DNA of 64,000 nt. It comes from CAMAVH01 sp035714115 (GTDB taxonomy: Bacteria; Pseudomonadota; Alphaproteobacteria; SMXQ01). The position numbers and the translations under genes are program-made. Below the pieces are notes generated by a model, which was given only the letters and a program-made list of their open reading frames with translations, was not told where the DNA came from and did no database searches. The DNA lies in contig DASTMO010000080.1 of NCBI GenBank assembly GCA_035714115.1, positions 7,442 through 71,441 of the forward strand, read 5' to 3'. Below, piece after piece: positions 24,679-33,657 of this stretch; position 1 is the stretch's first letter, and every line of letters begins with the position of its first letter.

Positions 24679-26130
24679 TTAATTCAGCGCGGCGGTTTTG
24701 GGCAGAGCCGACTTATAGCCAGCTTCGATCTTCGCATGCCATGTATGCGCCCAGGTCTTCATCTTCTCGATATACGCCGCTCGCTGAGAATCCTCGCCGA
24801 TACGCTGGGGTCGCCAGGCAGCGACGCTGTCCGCTCTGACGCCTTCCAGCGCCGGATTGAAGCGGTATTCGGTAATCAGATAGGTTTTTTTGTCGGAGAT
24901 GTCATAGGCGACTGCGAGCATGGTCGGCGGCGCCTCGATAGAGTTTTGACTTAAGTAGTCGTGAAACCTCTGAAGCTGCGGGGTCGCGTTATTAGGCAGC
25001 GTCGTGGCGTAGGATGTAATGAAGCTGCAGTCATAGCCTTGGTTCGATCCGGCATCGCGCGTGAGATTGACCAATGAATCCTTACGCGGGCAATTGGTCG
25101 ATTTCCACCCTTGCGGCAGAGCGCCATCCGGGGCGAGGAAATAAATCTGCCCGGCCATGGTCTTTCCTTGCGTCTGTAGCAAGTAACCGCGCACCAAGCG
25201 AACCTTGCTCTTTTCTGTCTCTAATTCGTCGAGTACGACGAGCTTCCATTCGCCGGGCGGCAATGGAATCTGCGGAGCGCCGAGAATATTCAGCGGCAAG
25301 ATGTCCCGATAGCTCCGACCGACCTCGGCCACTTGCGCGAGGGGTTTTTCCAACCCCTTCACTGGCCCGGCGACGGGAGCCGCTTTCGTCACAGGAAAGA
25401 CTGGGGCCGCGCTGAAAGAAGCTGGAAGCTTGCCTTTTAAGCCATCTGCGAAAGTGGGACGCCATTGCTGCGCCCACGCCTTAAGCCGATCTATGTAGGC
25501 AGCGCGCTTCGGATCCTCTTTATAGCGGTCCAGATGCCACGAAGCGGATGAGACCGGAGCGATCTTTTCAAGGTCTGGATTGAATAAGTACGCGGCCACC
25601 AGATATGTCCCGCCGGAAGCAAGGCCGAAGGTCACGGACAAATTGCTGGCGGGCTTCTTAAGCTTGCTCGCTTCGATGTAGTCGAACAACTGCGCGATGC
25701 TTTTGCCCGACGTGGGCGAACGTACGACATTGATAGGCTCGATGGTCAGGCAGTCGTAGGAACTCTCCGACGTTGCCGGCAACGAAAAATTAGCCGGGAT
25801 GGCCTTGCGGTCGCAAAGCGGCAAGCGAGCCCAACCGCCTCTCGAAGGCGAGTCAGGCACGGTGAAAATCACGGCCCCGGAGAACACCCCATTAGCGCCC
25901 TGCGCCAACACCCCGGTGACAAGGCGAATGTTGGTGGAGGCGCTTCGGGTCTCATCGAGGCCGACCAGTTTCCAATCGCCCGGCGGCAGCGGCACTTGCG
26001 GCGAGCCGTAGGTCTTGAGCTGCACGACGCCGCGATAGGTCTCACCCAGGCGGACACCATCGTCGGCCAAAGCCGGCAGGCCGGCCATGACGCCGCAGAA
26101 AATCAATGATGCCAGTAACGCACGACGCAT
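24679..26130 (-). CDS. Exported protein built of two tandem repeats, unknown function
   Basis: A 483-residue protein with a signal peptide cut near residue 22 (ALA-DD). The mature part is two copies of one domain, about residues 28-235 and 270-476, separated by an Ala/Pro/Val linker. Landmarks recur at an offset of 241-242 residues: PQVPLPPGDWKLV / PQIPLPPGEWKLV, a Cys pair (106/127 and 347/368), and RAAYIDRLKAWA / RAAYIEKMKTWA near each end. The Cys pairs suggest one disulfide per domain in the periplasm. Codon choice looks less G/C-rich than in neighbours, hinting at acquisition. No known family is recognised. Single gene divergent from parE. Confidence 0.85.
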   Translation of the reverse strand: MRRALLASLIFCGVMAGLPALADDGVRLGETYRGVVQLKTYGSPQVPLPPGDWKLVGLDETRSASTNIRLVTGVLAQGANGVFSGAVIFTVPDSPSRGGWARLPLCDRKAIPANFSLPATSESSYDCLTIEPINVVRSPTSGKSIAQLFDYIEASKLKKPASNLSVTFGLASGGTYLVAAYLFNPDLEKIAPVSSASWHLDRYKEDPKRAAYIDRLKAWAQQWRPTFADGLKGKLPASFSAAPVFPVTKAAPVAGPVKGLEKPLAQVAEVGRSYRDILPLNILGAPQIPLPPGEWKLVVLDELETEKSKVRLVRGYLLQTQGKTMAGQIYFLAPDGALPQGWKSTNCPRKDSLVNLTRDAGSNQGYDCSFITSYATTLPNNATPQLQRFHDYLSQNSIEAPPTMLAVAYDISDKKTYLITEYRFNPALEGVRADSVAAWRPQRIGEDSQRAAYIEKMKTWAHTWHAKIEAGYKSALPKTAALN

Positions 26131-26326
26131 GACGCCCCCCAGAAAGCCATGTCGAATGCTGCTGAAACAGTAATGGAGGAAATCGCCGCTGTCTCTGCGC
26201 CTTTGGCCATAGGCTCGCTACATCTTGAGTGCGGTCAGCGAAACCGCCCACAGCATCTGCTTGCGCCCTTCGGCGCGCGGCCCTTATATAGGCCATCAAA
26301 GGCGTTCTCTTTCATTGTGGATATCA

Positions 26327-28315
26327 ATGGCCGACCTGTTCAATAAGTCGTCGTCAAAGTCCGCCGCCAAGGGCGCGGACAAAAACAGCTACTCCGCCAA
26401 AGACATCGAGGTGCTCGAAGGCCTCGAACCGGTGCGCCACCGCCCCGGCATGTATATCGGCGGCACCGACGCCACGGCCCTGCACCATCTGGTCGCTGAA
26501 GTTCTCGACAACTCGATGGACGAAGCCGTCGCCGGCCATGCCGATCATATCGAGATCGAATTGGCGCCCGGCGACGTGGTGACCATCCGCGACAACGGCC
26601 GCGGCATTCCGGTCGACCCTCACCCCAAGTTCAAGAACAAGTCGGCGCTCGAGGTCATCCTCACCACGCTACATTCGGGCGGCAAGTTCTCCAACAAGGT
26701 CTATGAGACCTCGGGCGGCCTGCACGGCGTCGGCATCTCGGTCGTCAACGCCCTCTCCGACCAGCTCACCGTCGAGGTCGCGCGCGACAAGACGCTTTAC
26801 AAGCAGAGCTTCTCGCGCGGCACGCCGAAGGGCGGCCTGAAGGAGATCGGCGCGACGAGCAAGCGCGGCACCTCGGTCACCTTCCATCCCGACGCCGAGA
26901 TTTTCGGCGACAAGCTGCATTTCAGCCCCGCCCGCCTCTACCGCATGGCGCGCTCGAAGGCCTATCTATTCCGCGGCGTCGAGATTCGCTGGAAATGCGA
27001 CCCGTCCCTGATCGGTCCCAATGAAAAGGTGCCGACCGAGGAGACCATCCATTTCCCCGGTGGCCTCGCCGACTTCCTCGCCAGCCATCTCGAGGGCCGC
27101 GAGACGCTGATCCCCAAGACCTTCGCCGGCAGCGTGAATTTGGCGGGCGATAGCGGCGGCAAGGTCGAATGGGCGGTCAACTGGGTCGCCGAGGGCGAAG
27201 GCATCAATTCGTCCTATTGCAACACCGTGCCGACGCCGATGGGCGGCACGCATGAAACCGGCATGCGCACCGGCCTGATGCGCGCGCTCAAAGCCTATGG
27301 CGATCTCAGCGGCAACCGCCGCGCCGCGCAGATCACCACCGATGACGTGATGGACGGCTGCTGCGTCCTGCTGTCGCTGTTCATGCGCAACCCGCAGTTC
27401 CAAGGCCAGACCAAGGAAAAGCTCGCCAGCGTCGAAGCCACCAAGATGGTCGAAAATGCCATCAAGGACCATTTCGACCATTGGCTATCGGGCGATCCGA
27501 CCACCGCCAACGATTTGCTCAACGCCATCATCGATCGCGCCGAAGAACGCATGCGCGACAAGAAGGCCAAAGAGTTCAATCGCAAGACGGCGACCCGCAA
27601 GCTGCGCCTGCCCGGCAAGCTCGCCGACTGCTCGAAGAACGCCGCCGAAGGCACCGAGATTTTCCTCGTCGAGGGCGATTCGGCCGGCGGCTCCGCCAAG
27701 TCCGCGCGCAACCGCGAGACTCAGGCGATCCTGCCGCTGCGCGGCAAGATCCTCAACGTCGCTTCGGCCTCGACCGACAAGCTGCAAGGCAACCAGGAAA
27801 TCGCCGATCTGGCGCTCGCGCTCGGCTGCGGCGTCGGCGCGCGCTTTGACGTGAGCAAGCTGCGCTACGAACGCGTCATCATCATGACGGACGCCGATGT
27901 CGACGGCGCGCATATCGCCTCACTGCTCATCACCTTCTTCTATCGCGAGATGCGCGGGCTGATCGAGCATGGCCATCTCTACCTCGCGCAGCCGCCGCTC
28001 TACCGCATCACCCAAGGCGCGACGACGATCTATGCGCGCGACGACGCCCATAAGGACGAACTGCTCAAGACCGCCTTCAAGGGCCGCGGCAAAATCGAGA
28101 TCAGCCGCTTCAAAGGCCTCGGCGAAATGCCGCCGGCGCAATTGCGCGACACGACGATGGATTGGGGCAAGCGCACGCTGCTGCGCATCACCATCCCCGA
28201 AGCGGAACGCGCTCTCACCGAGGAGCGCGTCGAGAGCCTGATGGGCCGCAAGCCCGAACTGCGCCTCGCCTTCATCCAGGAATTCGCGCCGACCGCGCGG
28301 GAACTCGACCTGTGA
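26327..28315 (+). CDS. parE: DNA topoisomerase IV subunit B
   Basis: ParE is the ATPase subunit that with ParC decatenates daughter chromosomes. The 662 residues are normal. The GHKL ATPase domain has the Asn of EVLDNSMDEA, DNGRGIP and GGLHGVGISVVNAL; the TOPRIM domain has VEGDSAGGSAKSARNRE and the acidic DADVDGAHI. The SAKSARNRE form and the length favour ParE over GyrB. The ATG at 26327 (MADLF) is chosen; upstream in-frame codons give no conserved sequence. The stop overlaps the GTG of the next lipoprotein gene by four bases. Confidence 0.96.
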   Translation: MADLFNKSSSKSAAKGADKNSYSAKDIEVLEGLEPVRHRPGMYIGGTDATALHHLVAEVLDNSMDEAVAGHADHIEIELAPGDVVTIRDNGRGIPVDPHPKFKNKSALEVILTTLHSGGKFSNKVYETSGGLHGVGISVVNALSDQLTVEVARDKTLYKQSFSRGTPKGGLKEIGATSKRGTSVTFHPDAEIFGDKLHFSPARLYRMARSKAYLFRGVEIRWKCDPSLIGPNEKVPTEETIHFPGGLADFLASHLEGRETLIPKTFAGSVNLAGDSGGKVEWAVNWVAEGEGINSSYCNTVPTPMGGTHETGMRTGLMRALKAYGDLSGNRRAAQITTDDVMDGCCVLLSLFMRNPQFQGQTKEKLASVEATKMVENAIKDHFDHWLSGDPTTANDLLNAIIDRAEERMRDKKAKEFNRKTATRKLRLPGKLADCSKNAAEGTEIFLVEGDSAGGSAKSARNRETQAILPLRGKILNVASASTDKLQGNQEIADLALALGCGVGARFDVSKLRYERVIIMTDADVDGAHIASLLITFFYREMRGLIEHGHLYLAQPPLYRITQGATTIYARDDAHKDELLKTAFKGRGKIEISRFKGLGEMPPAQLRDTTMDWGKRTLLRITIPEAERALTEERVESLMGRKPELRLAFIQEFAPTARELDL

Positions 28316-28857
28316 AGTCCGCGGCTATCATATCCGCGAGCTTGCTGCTGCTCGCCGGCTGCGACACCCTCGCGGTGCGCGCCACCGGCACACCGCTGCC
28401 GCTCTATCGCGCGGAAGACCCTGCCTTCGTCGGGCAGAACCGCGACTTCCATATCGTCGTGATCGAAGACGGCGCGACGCTCGGCGGCCATGAGCCGCTG
28501 CAGACCGCCTTGATCGACGGCATGCAGCGCAACGCGCGCTTCACCACCCGCTTCGCCACCGCGCCGCGGACTCATAATCCTGAATATCGCGTCGTTCTGA
28601 TGTTCAATCCGGCATCGACGGTGCAGTCACGCGATCTTTGTCGCCTGCCGCTGACGCCGCTGCCTTTCGCGCCCTCGCGCGACGACAGCCATCTACAAGG
28701 CGCCTTCTGCCGCAACGGCGATGTGCTGACGGAAGCCGATGCCTATACCTCGGGCATCAAGACTGCGGGTGATTCGCGCTTTCGCGCCTTGATGACGGCC
28801 TTCGCGCAGCAGGTTTTTCCGTCGCGCGACATGCGTCCGGAAGAGACGCCGGAATAG
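28312..28857 (+). CDS. Putative lipoprotein of unknown function, translationally coupled to parE
   Basis: A 181-residue protein starting with GTG at 28312, the G-T-G-A overlap with the parE stop indicating translational coupling. The N-terminus is a short lipoprotein signal with lipobox LLAGC, so the mature protein begins at Cys16 and is anchored by lipid. The body has an NPEYRVVLMFNP strand, an LCR and an AFCR Cys pair, and ends with a Q-Q-V-F-P element. The next gene repeats this order of landmarks, so the two are paralogues. Function is unknown. A role linked to chromosome segregation is not implied merely by position. Confidence 0.8.
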   Translation: MKSAAIISASLLLLAGCDTLAVRATGTPLPLYRAEDPAFVGQNRDFHIVVIEDGATLGGHEPLQTALIDGMQRNARFTTRFATAPRTHNPEYRVVLMFNPASTVQSRDLCRLPLTPLPFAPSRDDSHLQGAFCRNGDVLTEADAYTSGIKTAGDSRFRALMTAFAQQVFPSRDMRPEETPE

Positions 28858-28946
28858 CCGCGTTCCCGGCTTTTTCACGCCAAATTGACAAGCACCGCCG
28901 CCTGGCGGGAGTATCCTGACAGGATAACCCGCCACAGGAGGCGCTC

Positions 28947-29510
28947 ATGCGCACTTTCCCCCTGCTCCTCGTCGCCGGTCTCGTGTCCGCCTGCGCCGCC
29001 GGTGCGCCGCGCACCCTGTCCGAGCAATATGTCACCTACGATTACGGCGACTTCTTCCGCGTCGCCGACGGCAAGGACATGACTGTCGTCGTCCGCGGCA
29101 ATCCCTTCGCTCTCAATCAGGCCGAGTTCGATCAGTTGGTCACCAGCAACATGGCCGCTATCCCGCGCGGCCCGAAGACCAATTACACGACGGCGAAGAG
29201 CGCCAAGGCCGATCCCAATTACGAGGTGGTCTGGTTGTTCAACGGCCCGAACCTCAATCCGAACGAGCTGTGCAGCAAAGCGCAATCGGTCCCCAGCCAG
29301 TCGAGTCCGGCGAACCAGTTGCGCGTGATGGCGGCGTTCTGCCGTTTTGATCGCGCCAACAGCTGGGTCGAAGGCTGGGTCGACGGCGGCCCCCAGGGCG
29401 TACCGCGCGAAGGCGTGATCACCCTGGTGCAGCAGATGACGCGCGAGTTGTTCCCGACGGTGAACCGCAACGACCCTCAGAAGGACAGTTGCAAAGGCCC
29501 GTTCTGCTGA
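28947..29510 (+). CDS. Putative lipoprotein, paralogue of the preceding gene
   Basis: A 187-residue protein whose signal ends at lipobox VSAC (Cys16). Shared landmarks with the preceding lipoprotein: DPNYEVVWLFNGP, an ELCSK/AFCRFD Cys pair and a terminal V-Q-Q-M-T-R-E-L-F-P stretch. It has an extra DGKDMTVVVRGNPF segment near the N-terminus and two more Cys in the tail (SCKGPFC), a possible second disulfide. CAGGAGG precedes the ATG. About 90 bases separate it from its paralogue. Function is unknown. Confidence 0.8.
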   Translation: MRTFPLLLVAGLVSACAAGAPRTLSEQYVTYDYGDFFRVADGKDMTVVVRGNPFALNQAEFDQLVTSNMAAIPRGPKTNYTTAKSAKADPNYEVVWLFNGPNLNPNELCSKAQSVPSQSSPANQLRVMAAFCRFDRANSWVEGWVDGGPQGVPREGVITLVQQMTRELFPTVNRNDPQKDSCKGPFC

Positions 29511-29699
29511 GGCCGGCTATCGCCGCCCTCGGCGTCGCCTGACCGGAAAATTCCTAGGGAAACGGGTCAAATCGGCCACGCCCTGCGGAAAACCGCGCAT
29601 TTTGGCCCCTTCTGTCACGGGAAAGTTTGACTTTTTCCGATAAACCCCCATTTCTAAGGCGGTTTTCAATCCCAAGAAGCTAGGACGCTATTTTACACG

Positions 29700-31421
29700 A
29701 TGAGTTTTGAAGCGCTCGGGCTCGGCCCGGAAGTCCTCCAAGCGGTGACGGACGCCGGTTATTCAGAGCCCACCCCCATCCAGGCCCAGGCCATTCCCCT
29801 GGTGCTGATGGGCCGCGACGTTCTCGGATGCGCCCAGACGGGCACCGGCAAGACAGCATCCTTCACGTTGCCGATGATCGACATTCTTGCCGCCGGCCGC
29901 GCCAAGGCGCGCATGCCGCGCTCGCTCGTGCTCGCCCCGACCCGCGAACTGGCCGCTCAGGTGGCCAAGAGCTTCGAGACCTACGGCAAGTATCACAAGC
30001 TCAGCATGGCCCTGCTGATCGGCGGCGAAAGCTTCGGCCCGCAAGAGGCCAAGCTGGATCGCGGCGTCGACGTGCTGATCGCCACGCCGGGCCGTCTGAT
30101 CGACCATTTCGAGCGCGGCAAGATCCTGCTGAACGACGTGAAGATCCTGGTGATCGACGAAGCCGACCGCATGCTCGACATGGGGTTCATTCCGGACGTC
30201 GAACGTATCGTCAGCTTCCTGCCGAAGATCCGTCAGACGCTGTTCTTCTCGGCCACCTTCCCGCCGGAAGTCCGCCGCCTCGCCGATGCTTTCCTGATCA
30301 ATCCGAAGCAGGTCACCGTCGCTCCGCCGGCCACCACCGCCTCCACCGTCGAGGCGTTCCAGGTGCGCTGCGCCAGCGACGATTACCTCAAGCGCGAAGC
30401 CCTGCGCGCCGTCATCAAATCCGAGACCGTCACCAACGCGCTGATCTTTTCGAACCGCAAGGTCGACGTCGACATCCTGGTGAAGTCGCTCAAGCGCCAC
30501 GGCTTCTCGGTCGCCGGCATGCACGGCGACATGGCCCAGTCGGCCCGCACCGAAACGCTCGCCGCTTTCAAGAACGGCGATATCCAGCTGCTGGTGGCGA
30601 CCGACGTCGCCGGCCGCGGCATCGATGTCGTCGGCCTGTCCCACGTCTTCAACTACGACGTGCCGATCCATGCCGAAGACTATGTGCACCGCATCGGCCG
30701 CACCGGCCGCGCCGGCCGCAGCGGCCGCGCCTTCATGCTGGTGACGCCCGACGACACCAAGTTCCTCGACGCCATCGTTAAGATGACCGGCGGCAAAGAG
30801 ATCGCCGTGCATAAGGTGCCCGAATACGAAGGCATCTCCGACGAGGAGTTCGCCGAACTCGCCGCCGAAGCCGCCACCAGCCGCGGCCGTCGTGGTCGCG
30901 GCGGCGCCAAGGGCGGACGCGGCAGCGACCGCTCCGGCAAGGGCAACGATCGCGGCCGTGGCCGCGACCGCAATCGCCGCAGCGAGCGCCCCCAAGAAGA
31001 GCGCGAGCCCGCGCCGCAGGCCGCAGCGCCCGTCGCGGCTGAAACGGTCGTCGAAACGGTGGCCGAGATGCCGCAACCGGACGAGACCGCCCTGCGCGAG
31101 GCTGCGGCCCAACAACATGACGCGCCGCGCCCCGAGACCGGCCGCGAGGAACGCCGCGAACGCCGTCCGCGCCGCGACAATCGCCAGGACCACCGTCAGG
31201 ACCACCGCCAGAACCAGCGCGGCTCCGATCGGAATCAAGATCGCAGCCAGGACCGCGCTGCCGCCGAGCGTCCCCAGCAAGATCGTCAGGACCGTAACCA
31301 GGAGCGTCGCGAGCGACGGCCGCGCAACGAGCCGCCCGAGCCGCAAGTCATCAGCTTTGGCGACAACATCCCGGCCTTCCTGATGCGCCCGGTGCGCAAG
31401 GTCACCGAGCAGACCGAATAG
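29700..31421 (+). CDS. DEAD-box ATP-dependent RNA helicase (RhlE-like) with RG/QDR-rich tail
   Basis: A 573-residue helicase. The core spans about residues 1-375: Q motif (PTPIQAQ), Walker A AQTGTGKT (45-52), PTREL, DEAD within VIDEADRML, SATFP and HRIGRTGRAGR are all intact. The tail, residues about 390-560, is low complexity: first Arg/Gly-rich (GRRGRGGAKGGRG), then an Ala/Glu/Pro spacer, then RQD/HRQ/DRN repeats. Such tails bind RNA non-specifically and can drive condensation. The 189-base A/T-containing leader is consistent with a regulated 5' region, as known for cold-induced helicases. A terminator-like hairpin follows at 31491-31521. Confidence 0.93.
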   Translation: MSFEALGLGPEVLQAVTDAGYSEPTPIQAQAIPLVLMGRDVLGCAQTGTGKTASFTLPMIDILAAGRAKARMPRSLVLAPTRELAAQVAKSFETYGKYHKLSMALLIGGESFGPQEAKLDRGVDVLIATPGRLIDHFERGKILLNDVKILVIDEADRMLDMGFIPDVERIVSFLPKIRQTLFFSATFPPEVRRLADAFLINPKQVTVAPPATTASTVEAFQVRCASDDYLKREALRAVIKSETVTNALIFSNRKVDVDILVKSLKRHGFSVAGMHGDMAQSARTETLAAFKNGDIQLLVATDVAGRGIDVVGLSHVFNYDVPIHAEDYVHRIGRTGRAGRSGRAFMLVTPDDTKFLDAIVKMTGGKEIAVHKVPEYEGISDEEFAELAAEAATSRGRRGRGGAKGGRGSDRSGKGNDRGRGRDRNRRSERPQEEREPAPQAAAPVAAETVVETVAEMPQPDETALREAAAQQHDAPRPETGREERRERRPRRDNRQDHRQDHRQNQRGSDRNQDRSQDRAAAERPQQDRQDRNQERRERRPRNEPPEPQVISFGDNIPAFLMRPVRKVTEQTE

Positions 31422-31490
31422 CCGCAAGCGACGGCGGACCCTCTGCGATTTGCACAGTCCGCCGCATCAAACTCTTGCCGTTTTCGCCGC

Positions 31491-31521
31491 AACGCCGCGC
31501 CCAAAGCGCGGCGTTTCATTT
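31491..31521 (+). terminator. Intrinsic terminator (imperfect U tract)
   Basis: AACGCCGCGC (31491-31500) and GCGCGGCGTT (31506-31515) around CCAAA, followed by TCATTT. It lies 70 bases after the helicase gene. Confidence 0.7.
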
Positions 31522-31609
31522 ATGGGCCGCGCACAGCGCTTGCGCCATAACCGGCACGGCCTAAAATGCCCTCAGCGCATAGAGAAAAACAAAGCGCTGG
31601 GAGACTATC

Positions 31610-32524
31610 TTGCCATCCGTTTCGCCGTCCGCCGCAGCCCCCGTTGCGTTCGCCGCCCAAGCAGCTCTTGAACAAGCTCGCGGCCGCGTCGAGGTGTGTC
31701 CGCTGTCGCCCGCGCTCGGCGCGGAGATTCGCGGCGTCGACTTGCGCCAGCCGATCGACGACGAGACGTTCCAGATCATCGCCGACGCTTGGCGCGACCA
31801 TCTCGTCATCCTGTTTCGCGATCAGGCGATCGACGAGGAGCAGCAGGTGCGCTTCGCTCAGCGCTTCGGCGCGCTGCAAGGCCGCCCGCGTCCCGCCTCG
31901 ATGCGGGCCGAGACCGCGGTGAAACATCCGGAGATCATGCTGGTCTCGAACATCCGCGAGAACGGCAAGCCGATCGGCTCGCTGCCCGACGGCGAAATGC
32001 AGTTCCACTCGGACATGTGCTACATCGAGAAACCGGCCAAGGGCACGTTCCTCTACGCCATGGAGATTCCGAGCGAGGGCGGCGACACGCATTTTCTGAA
32101 CATGTACGCCGCCTACGACTCCCTGCCCGCCGAGATCAAGGCGAAGCTCGAGGGTCGCAAAGCGGTCAACGTCTTCCAGTACGGCTCGACCAGCCGCGAC
32201 GGCAACAATCCGAACTTCGACGAGCATCCGCACTACACCCATCCCATGGTGCGGCTGCATCCGGACAGCGAGCGCAAGGCGCTGTTCATCAATCGACTGA
32301 TGACCTGGTCGGTCGAAGGCATGGACAAGGCGGAAAGCGACAAGCTGCTTGACGAGCTGTTCGACCATATCGAGCAGCCGAAGTTCATCTACGAGCACAA
32401 ATGGCGCGTTGGCGATCTCTTGCTGTGGGACAACCGCTGCACGCTGCACGCCCGCACCGATTTCAGCGATAAAGAGCGGCGCCTCTTGCGCCGCTGCGTG
32501 ATTCAGGGCGACAAGCCCTATTGA
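31610..32524 (+). CDS. TauD/TfdA-family 2-oxoglutarate/Fe(II) dioxygenase
   Basis: A 304-residue non-haem iron enzyme. The facial triad is His133 and Asp135 (FHSDMCY) and His280 (LHARTDF), and Arg294 or Arg295 in the RLLRRC segment binds 2-oxoglutarate. Members hydroxylate sulfonates, phenoxyacetates or other carboxylates with release of CO2 and succinate. The start is TTG at 31610 with GGGAG before it. It is followed 58 bases later by an FAA-hydrolase gene and then an MDR oxidoreductase, probably one catabolic unit. A paralogue lies at 51906. The substrate is unknown. Confidence 0.88.
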   Translation: MPSVSPSAAAPVAFAAQAALEQARGRVEVCPLSPALGAEIRGVDLRQPIDDETFQIIADAWRDHLVILFRDQAIDEEQQVRFAQRFGALQGRPRPASMRAETAVKHPEIMLVSNIRENGKPIGSLPDGEMQFHSDMCYIEKPAKGTFLYAMEIPSEGGDTHFLNMYAAYDSLPAEIKAKLEGRKAVNVFQYGSTSRDGNNPNFDEHPHYTHPMVRLHPDSERKALFINRLMTWSVEGMDKAESDKLLDELFDHIEQPKFIYEHKWRVGDLLLWDNRCTLHARTDFSDKERRLLRRCVIQGDKPY

Positions 32525-32582
32525 GTCTGGCCGGGGGTCCGGCTGTTTCGTCGACAAACAGAAAACACACTGAGGAGGAATC

Positions 32583-33572
32583 GTGATCGACTTTCGTCTA
32601 CTCAACTTCGCCGGCGCCAAGGGCAAAGCCATTCCGGGCATCAAAGTCGGCGAGGACGTGATCGATCTCACGATCGCCGCGCCGATCTACGAGCGCCGCG
32701 CCAAGAAGAAGCTGGGCTTCTCGGTCGATTCGACCCTTTCGATCCTGCAGAGCTGGAGCAAGGCCAAGACCGCGCTCGCCAAGCTTGCCACCGAACACAC
32801 CAAGCTCGGCGCGAAGAGCCCCTACGCCAAAGCCACGAAGCCGCTCAAGCGCGTGAAGCTGCTGGCGCCGATCCTTTATCCCTCGACGGTGTTCTGCATC
32901 GCCGCCAACTACGCCGACCATCACGCCGAGATGGGCAGCAGCACCATGCCCGACAAGTCGATCATGCCGCCTGTCTTCTTCCAGAAGACCCCGGCGCAGA
33001 CCGTCGTCGGCCATGGCGCGGAAATTCCGCTGCCGCACACCTCGACGCAGATCGACTGGGAAGCCGAGCTCGCCATCGTCATCGGCAAGCCCTGCTTCAA
33101 CGTGCCGAAGGAAAAGGCCTTCGATTACATCGCCGGCTACATGGTGCTGAACGACATGTCGATCCGCGGCCCGAGCCGCGCCGACGCCGTCACTCCGGTG
33201 CAGAAGCAGTTCCGCGCCGACCGTTTCCGCCGCAAGAACTTCGACGGCTCCTGCCCCACCGGCCCGTGGCTGACCCCGAAGGATTTGGTGAAGAACCCGT
33301 ACGACCTGAAGATCCAGCTGTGGGTCAACGGCGATCTCAAGCAGAACGGCAATTCCGGCGCGATGCACTACAACATCGAAGAGCAGATCGCTTACCTCTC
33401 CGAGCATCTGACCCTGCAGCCCGGCGACGTCATCACCACCGGCACTCCGGCGGGCGTCGGCAAGGGCAAGGGCACCTACCTGAAAGCGGGCGACAAGATC
33501 ACCACCACGGTGGGCAATCTCGGCACGCTGGAAACCAGCTTCGTGCCGTCCAAGAAGCCGACCAAGGCGTAA
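32583..33572 (+). CDS. Fumarylacetoacetate hydrolase (FAH) family protein
   Basis: A 329-residue FAH-fold enzyme beginning with GTG at 32583, with GAGGAGG-like purines before it. Metal ligands are Glu160, Glu162 and Asp191, with the conserved His113/His114 near NYADHHAE. Late motifs GDVITTGTPAGVG and KAGDKI are present. The C-terminus carries a Lys-rich tail. The layout, including the ~90-residue N-terminal part with LLAPILYP, is closest to the protein at 15560. It sits between a TauD-like dioxygenase and an MDR oxidoreductase. It probably hydrolyses or isomerises a dicarbonyl acid; the reaction is unproven. Confidence 0.9.
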   Translation: MIDFRLLNFAGAKGKAIPGIKVGEDVIDLTIAAPIYERRAKKKLGFSVDSTLSILQSWSKAKTALAKLATEHTKLGAKSPYAKATKPLKRVKLLAPILYPSTVFCIAANYADHHAEMGSSTMPDKSIMPPVFFQKTPAQTVVGHGAEIPLPHTSTQIDWEAELAIVIGKPCFNVPKEKAFDYIAGYMVLNDMSIRGPSRADAVTPVQKQFRADRFRRKNFDGSCPTGPWLTPKDLVKNPYDLKIQLWVNGDLKQNGNSGAMHYNIEEQIAYLSEHLTLQPGDVITTGTPAGVGKGKGTYLKAGDKITTTVGNLGTLETSFVPSKKPTKA

Positions 33573-33587
33573 AGCCGAACATCCTTG

Positions 33588-33618
33588 CGGCCGGGGCGTT
33601 CGCGCTCCGGCCGTTCGC
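33588..33618 (+). terminator. UUCG-capped hairpin (terminator-like)
   Basis: An 11-base stem, CGGCCGGGGCG with CGCTCCGGCCG (one G-U), is capped by TTCG and followed by TTCGCTT, a weak U tract. It lies 15 bases after the FAA-hydrolase stop and may reduce read-through to the next gene. Confidence 0.55.
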
Positions 33619-33657
33619 TTATCACCCGTTCGCTTATCTCAACGCGAGAGGACCCGC

